Positions 13,193-18,567 of a DNA stretch of 18,567 nucleotides are shown here, piece after piece. This DNA comes from Planctomycetaceae bacterium (GTDB taxonomy: Bacteria; Planctomycetota; Planctomycetia; Pirellulales; Thermoguttaceae), in assembly GCA_031283515.1 (NCBI GenBank), contig JAITBS010000398.1, positions 1-18,567 on the forward strand, given 5' to 3'. Position 1 is the first letter of the stretch. Each line of letters begins with the position of its first letter. The position numbers and the translations under genes are program-made. The notes under the pieces are model-generated. The model saw only the letters and a list, made by a program, of their open reading frames with translations. It searched no databases and had not been told where the DNA came from.

Positions 13193-16100
13193 ATGATAAT
13201 AATACAAGATAAATCGTCTGTCACCACAAATTCGTCGCCCAAAGTTAGTTGGAAAGAACGTTTCAATACGCTCACGGATAATGACAAACATGTTCTTTAT
13301 TTTGCGGCAATTCACACTGCACCTATCCGCAAAATAATGGTTCAGGAACTTTACAAGAGAATTTCGTCCCCCCAATTTCACGGCACAACAAAACTTTCCT
13401 CTGACAGAAATTTTGTAACGAAAGTATCCCCAAATCCCAATGAAGTCAATTTAGAAAAACTTGCCCAAAAAGGTTGGATTAATTTAATCGGTAATACGCT
13501 TATCTCTTGTGTCGAAAAATATCGTGAACTCATTGTTCAGGAACTCGTTCAATCACATCTGTATCACAAATATGCATCCATACTCTTTCAAAAAATCGGA
13601 GGGATTTACTTTTTTTCGACAGGTTACGATGCTTCCTATGGAGGACGTTCATTTGAACGTCCCAGTACGCCGGAAGATATCATCCGTGAATTTCGTCATA
13701 TTTTGATTACGAAAAATTCTTTAAGTTTATACCAGATTCTCCCGTATATTCAACAAAATGCCCCATCGAAACAACACCCATTTTATAGTACAATAAAAGA
13801 TTTTTGTACGTCAGATGTTTCCCGTTTCTGGTTTAATAATGCCAATATAGAAATTCAGTCATTAATCGGTCAGTTCTTTTTAGCCCAAACAATTTCCAAT
13901 CAAATTGTAGGACTGGGCGATATGTGGGAACTGCTGCTCCAAACAGCATGTGCACCGAATTGCTCTCTGATGTTGCAGATTATTCTGCTCGATTATGCTT
14001 TTTGTTCCGGTAAACTGGAAGACCAGCGTCTCAGTCATCTTTCCGGCAGCGTGGCACCTGTCTTGCTTGATGCTCACCGCTCTTTTCTTATCGGTAACTA
14101 CAAAGAAGCAACCCAATCCTATCGGCAAATCTATAAAATGATGCCGGCTGCAAAATGGACTAAAAATTCACCAATTCCTTTTCTTTCCGGTGTTTTTCAT
14201 TGTCTTGCCGAACTTGCCGCCGGAGACCATTCTTACGTATCGAAAATCATTAAAAACTCCTCGTTACAAACAATACCCCATTCGGTAAACGCCGTATTTT
14301 TGTTACCGTTGAACGGATGTTGGCGGGTACTCGATACGATTACGCAACGGTTGAACGGATTGGAACCGGATCGTATTTCCATGAGAACTCTCACAACAGA
14401 ATCAAATTCGTTTTGGTTACAACATCTTTTGTACGGATATGAAGGTATTTGGTTTCGACTCAAAACTGCACCGGAATTAAATCTCTTCCTTCTGGACTAT
14501 GTTCGGAAAAACCGTATTATTTTTCCTTGGATCGCAGCGGAATCACTCGAAACAGCATTAACTCTCGGTGCCGCAAAACCGCCTGATTCCGGTTGGATAG
14601 AAACTTTTCGTACAAAATCAAAGTCCGCTTCACTAAAAAATCTGTTGACTCCGCGCGAATCATGGGAACTTGTTCTCGAATCATTGGAAACATTAGTTCC
14701 CGCCGCAACAAAAAAAATCGAAACCGTTAAAGAAAATAGTAAATCACGCTTGATTTGGAAAATTAAAAACGATAAATCCACGAATCACATTGAATTTTTG
14801 CCTTATCAACAAACATGGAACGAAAAATCACAAACGTGGACTGGAGGGAAACCAATTATTTTATCACGGTTAGCCAAGTCAACGAAAATGTTCCCATTTC
14901 TCACCGATCAAGATCGGGATATTTGTTCCTCAATTCAAGAGTCGACACATTATCGCCATAACAAAATAGATTATGAATTTAATGACGAAGTTGTTTTAAA
15001 ATTTATCGGACATCCGTTGTTATTTTCTGTTACCGAACCGCCGCAACCGATGGAACTCGTTTTGGGACACGGTGAAATTGTAATGCAGGAAAAAGAAGGA
15101 AAATGGCATCTTACATTTTCACCGCCGATTTATGAATACAAGCCTAGTGGTTACAACAGTGTCCAGCCGGTGGATGATAAGAATACAAATTTTTTCGTTA
15201 TTGAAGAAACACCGTTACGGCTCAAAGTGCTCCAACTTTCACCGTTTGAAATACAAATTCGTGCCATTCTTGGTACAAAAGGTCAATCCTTTCCCAAAAC
15301 TGCCGAAGCTCAATTAACCGGTTTATTAGCAAAACTTGCAGGAAATTTAATTGTTAAAACCGATGCCAGAATTGAATTTACCGATGTTCCAGAAATTCCT
15401 GCCGATCTGAAATTATATTTATATCTGACTCCAAGCGGTGAGGGACTTCAATCGGAATTTTTTGTGAAACCGTTGGGGCAGGAAAGTCAAGCACACAGAC
15501 CGGGAGTCGGAACAGAACGAGTAATCGCCGAAATCAACGGTCAAAGAGTTCAAACCGTACGGAATCTTCAAGCAGAATCACAGAAACGGGATCAATTTGT
15601 TTCAAAAATCAAGACTTTTCAATCGGCAGTGTCGCTCTCCAAAGATCAATATGTTTTTGAAACACCCTTTGACGCACTGAATTTTTTGTCCGAATTAAAA
15701 GATTCAGAAACAAAAACAATTAACGAAAAACCGGTGAAAAAAGGAAAAACAAAAACGGTTGATAAGTCCTCTATTACAGAAAAAGAAGTTGAAATTTATT
15801 GGCCCTACGGTGAAAAATTTTCGGTCTCTTCCACAATCACATTCGGCAATATCAATCTTGCGTTTTCATCATTGAACGAATGGTTATCGGCGGAAGGTTC
15901 GATTTCAGTGGACGGTGATTCTTTTGAATTTTTACGTATTCTCGAATTACTGGACGAAAACACTGAAACCCGTTTCGTAAAACTAGACGATAAAAAATTT
16001 CTTGCTTTAACCAATGATTTACGCAAACGGCTTGGTGAATTGAAACGTTTATCGAATGTCAAAGGAAAATCCGTACAAATTCATTCCTTAGCCGCTGCCG

Positions 16101-17623
16101 GACTGGAAGATTTCTTCGATGCCGTTCCGGCCTTGCAAAAAAACACGGTTTGGAACAATATCAAAAAACGAATCACCGAATCGCGGGATTATCAAGTTCC
16201 TTTTCCCAAAGGGTTTGTCGGTGATCTTCGCGATTATCAGATAGAAGGTTATCATTGGCTTGCACGTTGCGCTAATTGGGGAGTTGGTTGTTGCTTGGCG
16301 GATGACATGGGACTTGGCAAAACGATTCAGGCATTGGCGTTGTTATTGCTTCGTGCGGATTTAGGACCGGCGTTGGTGGTTGCGCCCACTTCTGTTTGTT
16401 TCAATTGGGAACGCGAAGCCAATCGGTTCGCTCCAATACTGGAAGTTAAACGTATTCAGCCGATAATGACAAAAATAGGATTGTCAAAAGAAGAACGCGA
16501 CCATTTAATTACCTCTGCTAAAAAACGTGAAATTTTATTAACAAGTTATTCCTTATTGCAACAGGAAATCGAACTTTTCGCCCAAAAGAAATATGCAACA
16601 GTTATTCTTGACGAATCTCAGGCAATTAAAAATCCCGAATCATTACGAGCCAAAGCCGCATTAAAGTTACAAACGGATTTTCGTATTGGAATGACCGGAA
16701 CGCCGATAGAAAATAATCTGGTAGAACTTTGGAGTTTGTTCCATTTTCTCAATCCGGGACTTTTGGGGTCACAAAAATCGTTTGAAGATCGTTTTGCCGT
16801 ACCGGTTCAGCGTGATCATTCGGCAGGAGCGCGAAATACGTTACGGCGATTGGTTCATCCGTTTATTCTCCGCCGTACAAAATCACAGGTTCTTGAGGAA
16901 TTACCTGCCAGAACGGAAATTATTCGGGAAATTGAATTGTCAAAAGACGAAATGTTGTTCTACGAAGCAACACGAATAAAAGCTCTGCAAGAACTTCAAG
17001 ATATTAAAAACAAAAATTCCGGACAAGGAAAATTACAAATATTAGCAGCCTTAACTCATTTACGTCAACTTTGTTGTCATTCCAAACTTGTATTACCGGA
17101 CAGTAACATTGAAAGTTCAAAACTGGAAACGTTCCGTGAAATTATGCAGGAACTAAAAGACAATCGTCACAAGGTTTTGGTATTCAGCCAATTTGTGAAA
17201 CATCTTAGTTTATTAAGAGCCGAACTGGACAATATGGGTATTTCGTATCAATATTTAGACGGTTCTACGCCGGTGCATGAACGTCAAAAACAGGTTGATG
17301 CGTTTCAATCCGGCGAGTCGGATGCATTTTTGATCAGTATCAAAGCTGGCGGAAGCGGTTTGAATTTAACGGCGGCGGATTATGTGATTCACACGGATCC
17401 GTGGTGGAATCCGGCGGTTGAGGATCAGGCAACTGACCGAGCTCATCGAATCGGTCAAACGCGACCTGTTACAGTGTACCGCCTGATAACATTAGGAACG
17501 ATTGAAGAAAAAATTGTTCGTTTACATCACGAAAAACGCGATCTTGCCGATAAATTACTCGAAGGTACTGAGCAAACAAATAAATTGTCTGTAGAAGAAT
17601 TGATTGATTTGCTCCAATCTTGA
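13193..17623 (+). CDS. SNF2-family DEAD/DEAH-box helicase
   Basis: This 1476-residue protein ends in a complete SNF2 motor: LRDYQIEGYHWL (Q-motif region, about 1017-1028), Walker A DDMGLGKT (1037-1044), DESQ (1140-1143) in the DEAH-box position, GTPIENN, the SIKAGGSGLNL motif V region and ATDRAHRIGQ (1413-1422, arginine finger). SNF2 proteins move along double-stranded DNA and remodel bound proteins. The first 1000 residues are helical, without catalytic motifs. The start (20-110) resembles a winged helix, and about 860-1010 (WLSAEG... FLALTNDLRKRL... HSLAA) matches the segment that precedes the motor in bacterial SNF2 proteins. A Lys-rich linker lies near 850. No nuclease, methyltransferase or other defence gene adjoins it, so a housekeeping role is as likely as defence. 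No Shine-Dalgarno is visible. Confidence 0.93.
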   Translation: MIIIQDKSSVTTNSSPKVSWKERFNTLTDNDKHVLYFAAIHTAPIRKIMVQELYKRISSPQFHGTTKLSSDRNFVTKVSPNPNEVNLEKLAQKGWINLIGNTLISCVEKYRELIVQELVQSHLYHKYASILFQKIGGIYFFSTGYDASYGGRSFERPSTPEDIIREFRHILITKNSLSLYQILPYIQQNAPSKQHPFYSTIKDFCTSDVSRFWFNNANIEIQSLIGQFFLAQTISNQIVGLGDMWELLLQTACAPNCSLMLQIILLDYAFCSGKLEDQRLSHLSGSVAPVLLDAHRSFLIGNYKEATQSYRQIYKMMPAAKWTKNSPIPFLSGVFHCLAELAAGDHSYVSKIIKNSSLQTIPHSVNAVFLLPLNGCWRVLDTITQRLNGLEPDRISMRTLTTESNSFWLQHLLYGYEGIWFRLKTAPELNLFLLDYVRKNRIIFPWIAAESLETALTLGAAKPPDSGWIETFRTKSKSASLKNLLTPRESWELVLESLETLVPAATKKIETVKENSKSRLIWKIKNDKSTNHIEFLPYQQTWNEKSQTWTGGKPIILSRLAKSTKMFPFLTDQDRDICSSIQESTHYRHNKIDYEFNDEVVLKFIGHPLLFSVTEPPQPMELVLGHGEIVMQEKEGKWHLTFSPPIYEYKPSGYNSVQPVDDKNTNFFVIEETPLRLKVLQLSPFEIQIRAILGTKGQSFPKTAEAQLTGLLAKLAGNLIVKTDARIEFTDVPEIPADLKLYLYLTPSGEGLQSEFFVKPLGQESQAHRPGVGTERVIAEINGQRVQTVRNLQAESQKRDQFVSKIKTFQSAVSLSKDQYVFETPFDALNFLSELKDSETKTINEKPVKKGKTKTVDKSSITEKEVEIYWPYGEKFSVSSTITFGNINLAFSSLNEWLSAEGSISVDGDSFEFLRILELLDENTETRFVKLDDKKFLALTNDLRKRLGELKRLSNVKGKSVQIHSLAAAGLEDFFDAVPALQKNTVWNNIKKRITESRDYQVPFPKGFVGDLRDYQIEGYHWLARCANWGVGCCLADDMGLGKTIQALALLLLRADLGPALVVAPTSVCFNWEREANRFAPILEVKRIQPIMTKIGLSKEERDHLITSAKKREILLTSYSLLQQEIELFAQKKYATVILDESQAIKNPESLRAKAALKLQTDFRIGMTGTPIENNLVELWSLFHFLNPGLLGSQKSFEDRFAVPVQRDHSAGARNTLRRLVHPFILRRTKSQVLEELPARTEIIREIELSKDEMLFYEATRIKALQELQDIKNKNSGQGKLQILAALTHLRQLCCHSKLVLPDSNIESSKLETFREIMQELKDNRHKVLVFSQFVKHLSLLRAELDNMGISYQYLDGSTPVHERQKQVDAFQSGESDAFLISIKAGGSGLNLTAADYVIHTDPWWNPAVEDQATDRAHRIGQTRPVTVYRLITLGTIEEKIVRLHHEKRDLADKLLEGTEQTNKLSVEELIDLLQS

Positions 17624-17666
17624 TAAATTACCGCGTTTTTAGAAACTCCCTAAACTTTTTTAAAAA

Positions 17667-17712
17667 AATCGGCGTAATCTGCGGACTTCGTTAATAAAAT
17701 AGACGGTTACTG
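17667..17712 (+). repeat. Dispersed repeat family B, left of hpt
   Basis: The stretch contains ATCGGCGTAATCTGCGGAC followed by a GTTAATAAAATAGAC block. Its last 32 bases (17679-17710) are an inverted match, at 29 of 32 positions, to 18105-18136 on the far side of hpt. Confidence 0.9.
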
Positions 17713-17781
17713 AATGATTTATTTTTTGCACGAAATATTGTTGTGAAGTGTAATATAATTTTTTTATAACAATAAATTTTT

Positions 17782-18108
17782 ATGAATACCGAACATTCGT
17801 TCATTTATTCTGATCTTGCTTTAGATAAAGATCTTCGTGAAATTCTCACGATGTATGTTGAGGAGATGCCGGACAAAATTGTACGGTTAGAACGTGAGTG
17901 TGCGGAGCGGAATTGGTTGGAATTACGTACTGCGGCTCACCAACTCAAGGGTTCTGCCGGAAGTCATGGATTTGCCGAAATCAGTCTCGCCGCTGAAGAA
18001 CTCGAAACCGCCTTGAAAACAAAACAACCGGAAGAACAAATCAAACTTATTGTACAACATCTAACCGGTCTTTGCCGCCGTGTTACGGCAGACCAACCGA
18101 TATCGTAA
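17782..18108 (+). CDS. Stand-alone Hpt (histidine phosphotransfer) domain protein
   Basis: The 108-residue protein is a single four-helix Hpt domain. The phosphorylated histidine is His53 in AHQLKGSAGSHGF (52-64), and the acidic first helices and a later helix AAEELETALK are typical. It would pass phosphoryl groups between a hybrid histidine kinase and a response regulator in a multistep phosphorelay, in the cytoplasm. No histidine kinase or intact response regulator is nearby; the kinase gene at 5091-6599 carries only a degenerate receiver. A perfect TATAAT (17754-17759) lies 22 bp upstream of the ATG, but I see no matching -35. The gene is bracketed by inverted copies of repeat B, and its TAA stop lies in the right copy. 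Confidence 0.93.
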   Translation: MNTEHSFIYSDLALDKDLREILTMYVEEMPDKIVRLERECAERNWLELRTAAHQLKGSAGSHGFAEISLAAEELETALKTKQPEEQIKLIVQHLTGLCRRVTADQPIS

Positions 18109-18143
18109 CTGTCTATTTTATTAACAGAGTCCGCAGAGAATGC
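18105..18143 (-). repeat. Dispersed repeat family B, right of hpt
   Basis: The sequence starts GTAACTGTCTATTTTATT and continues ACAGAGTCCGCAGAG, the inverted partner of 17679-17710. The hpt stop codon (18106-18108) is within it. Confidence 0.9.
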
Positions 18144-18215
18144 CAATATTTAGTCCGTTACTTTTTAGAGATTATTTTTTGAGAATTACGAAATTAACAA
18201 AAGTATAAAAGTAAT

Positions 18216-18293
18216 AGTAATATATCAATGGAATATTCGTCAATTTGTTTACTAATGGACTCCAAAGGTAGCCAACGTTTCGCCGAAACGGTT
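18216..18293. repeat. Partial A+C element
   Basis: A family A end (AGTAATATATCAATGGAA, 18216-18233) is followed by AAGGTAGCC (18265-18273) and an imperfect AACGTTTCG-C-CGAAACGG palindrome. This is the same order as the left half of the 12462-12679 element. The expected right half is absent; a microsatellite takes its place. Confidence 0.7.
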
Positions 18294-18296
18294 TAA

Positions 18297-18363
18297 ACAA
18301 TACAATACAATACAATACAATACAATACAATACAATACAATACAATACAATACAATACAATAC
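18297..18363. repeat. Pentanucleotide microsatellite (TACAA)n
   Basis: Twelve perfect TACAA units fill 18301-18360, with partial units on both sides. The last unit forms the start of the adjoining hairpin at 18358-18381. Such a tract is prone to slippage and could vary in length between cells. Confidence 0.97.
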
Positions 18364-18381
18364 GGCGTACTCGCCGTATTG
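18358..18381 (-). terminator. Perfect hairpin next to the microsatellite
   Basis: CAATACGGCG (18358-18367) pairs perfectly with CGCCGTATTG (18372-18381) around TACT. It lies 12 bp past the stop of the partial gene at 18394-18567 and could end its transcript, although the microsatellite rather than a T-tract follows. Confidence 0.45.
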
Positions 18382-18393
18382 ACCGTTATCATA

Positions 18394-18567
18394 TTATTTT
18401 ACTGGTTTTGTAACAGTAATATTGAACACGGTGTTTCCTTTAACTTCGCAGGTCAGACCGGAAGTTCCCGGATTCTCAAATTTCGGATCAACCAAACGAA
18501 CAAACGGAGTTCCGTCACTTCCGCCGCCGGATGTTGCTGAAACAGTTACCTGATATGTTCCCTGCCG
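18394..18567 (-). CDS. C-terminal part of a secreted planctomycete-type protein (partial)
   Basis: An uninterrupted frame of 57 codons runs from the window edge to a TAA at 18396-18394. The peptide has the form GTYQVTVSATSGGG...FVRLVDPKFENPGTSGLTCEV...NTVFNITVTKPVK. GTYxVTV, then a KFxNPxTSGLT segment and a final beta-strand after GNT, is the usual end of small secreted or lipoprotein proteins with a carboxypeptidase-regulatory-like beta-sandwich that are common in planctomycetes. The N-terminus, including any lipobox, lies outside the window. Family assignment is from memory of such C-termini and is moderate. Confidence 0.7.
   Translation of the reverse strand, partial: RQGTYQVTVSATSGGGSDGTPFVRLVDPKFENPGTSGLTCEVKGNTVFNITVTKPVK

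Noticed and set aside
13193..17623. SNF2 gene as the core of a defence system such as DISARM
   Set aside because: No methyltransferase, nuclease or other defence partner adjoins it, and its long N-terminal region fits ordinary bacterial SNF2 proteins.
18172..18360. 62-residue open frame with a repeated YCIVL motif
   Set aside because: It is simply the translation of the TACAA microsatellite and lacks a start signal.

Overview
The window looks like a piece of an AT-rich, Gram-negative chromosome, most probably from a planctomycete (Pirellulales/Thermoguttaceae-like). This is an inference from gene content: lpxB (lipid A), a soluble Ser/Thr kinase fused to a degenerate receiver domain, a Tat-exported sugar-phosphate-isomerase-like protein, a very long SNF2 helicase with a bacterial-type N-terminal region, a tiny Lys/Ala histone-tail-like protein, and at the right edge the C-terminus of a secreted protein of a type common in planctomycetes. 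Genes are loosely packed and mostly stand alone.

Layout, left to right. An Rpn-family PD-(D/E)XK nuclease (52-1275, minus). A 47-residue histone-H1-tail-like protein (1479-1622, minus). About 880 bp with no gene. A site-2 protease (2507-3253, minus) downstream of lpxB (3401-4663, minus). A kinase/pseudo-receiver protein (5091-6599, minus). About 1 kb of repeats, ending in a promoter-hairpin-terminator unit just before amrS, a radical SAM gene (7617-8600, plus). A strong hairpin between convergent genes, then a Tat-signal TIM-barrel protein (8821-9819, minus). About 700 bp of repeats. A probable rluA-family/ubiA-family operon (12117 to 10533, minus). About 1.1 kb of hairpin-rich repeats. An SNF2 helicase (13193-17623, plus). 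An Hpt phosphotransfer protein (17782-18108, plus). A repeat cluster with a pentanucleotide microsatellite. A partial secreted-protein gene (18394-18567, minus).

The genes do not form one pathway. They cover envelope and membrane functions (LpxB, site-2 protease, prenyltransferase), signalling (kinase, Hpt), nucleic-acid functions (Rpn, histone-like protein, pseudouridine synthase, SNF2) and two enzymes of unclear substrate (AmrS, TIM barrel).

The most striking content is intergenic. At least six families of short dispersed repeats, many palindromic, recur between the genes and are combined in different orders. The clearest single element is a 218-bp unit at 12462-12679 with 23-bp terminal inverted repeats enclosing further palindromes. 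Repeat copies reach into genes at two places: the last codons and stop of lpxB, and the stop of hpt. The second notable item is the likely structured RNA or attenuated leader at 7336-7602 in front of amrS.
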